From Corynebacterium sp. (GTDB lineage: Bacteria > Actinomycetota > Actinomycetes > Mycobacteriales > Mycobacteriaceae), in NCBI GenBank assembly GCA_030450335.1, contig JAKDIS010000037.1, positions 1 through 21,597 of the forward strand: a stretch of 21,597 bases of DNA, in the 5' to 3' direction. Below the pieces are notes generated by a model, which was not told the DNA's origin, searched no databases, and saw only the letters and a list, made by a program, of their open reading frames with translations. Numbering within the stretch: the first letter of the stretch is position 1; every line of letters begins with the position of its first letter. Shown here in pieces: positions 21,548-21,597 of this stretch. The position numbers and the translations under genes are program-made.

Positions 21548-21597
21548 ATGGCTGTCTACGAGCTTCCCGACCTGCCCTACGACTACGACGCCCTCGA
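21548..21597 (+). CDS. sodA: Superoxide dismutase (Mn/Fe), 5' end only
   Basis: Only the first 16 codons are inside the window: MAVYELPDLPYDYDAL, the N-terminus typical of Mn/Fe superoxide dismutases. The enzyme converts superoxide to hydrogen peroxide and oxygen. AAGGAG (21534-21539) lies 8 nt before the ATG. The gene sits 87 bp after soxR behind a promoter with a canonical SoxR box. Metal choice and the rest of the protein cannot be judged here. Confidence 0.88.
   Translation, partial: MAVYELPDLPYDYDAL

Overview
The window is high-GC DNA that reads as actinobacterial, most probably Corynebacterium or a close mycolic-acid relative. This genus is an inference from: mycothiol S-conjugate amidase; a gene block matching the order of M. 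tuberculosis Rv1080c (greA), Rv1081c, Rv1082 (mca), Rv1083, Rv1086 (Z-prenyl synthase), Rv1092c (coaA) and Rv1093 (glyA); glyA and coaA as divergent neighbours, as in C. glutamicum; a ThrE-family exporter; and many start codons lying 6-8 nt after a -10 box with no Shine-Dalgarno sequence (probable leaderless mRNAs). No tRNA, rRNA, CRISPR array, insertion sequence or prophage was seen.

Layout. 1-9 kb is a conserved housekeeping block: an LCAD-type acyl-CoA dehydrogenase (+); glyA-pncA (-); coaA (+); mca, a one-TM membrane protein and a short-chain Z-prenyl diphosphate synthase (-); a DUF4307 protein and greA (+); a Bax-inhibitor-1 family membrane protein (-). Two strong hairpins, at 1427-1467 and 7902-7941, sit between convergent genes as bidirectional terminators. 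The greA leader carries its own terminator-like hairpin. 9-13.6 kb holds a gabD2-type succinic semialdehyde dehydrogenase (+), a short-chain dehydrogenase (-), an 86-aa membrane protein (+), a ThrE-like exporter (-) and a DUF4442 hotdog protein (-).

13.6-20.1 kb is a transport region. It has a two-gene ABC-2 exporter (-) divergent from a metabolite:H+ symporter (+), with a perfect 8+2+8 palindrome between them. Next is an XRE/MmyB-type regulator (-) divergent from an overlapping operon of a zinc alcohol dehydrogenase and a DHA1 efflux pump (+). The last 1.5 kb is a redox module. Two tandem paralogous small membrane proteins (-), the first broken by a one-base shift, are divergent from soxR (+). 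soxR is followed by a canonical SoxR box inside a 19-bp promoter spacer, then the first codons of a Mn/Fe superoxide dismutase cut by the window end.

The observations most worth a second look are the SoxR-controlled sodA promoter with a degenerate second site before soxR, the attenuator-like greA leader, the frameshifted tandem membrane-protein pair, the ABC/MHS palindrome without a local regulator, and the 12-bp repeat tail of the XRE regulator. All gene functions are inferred from sequence features read by eye; no database search was run.
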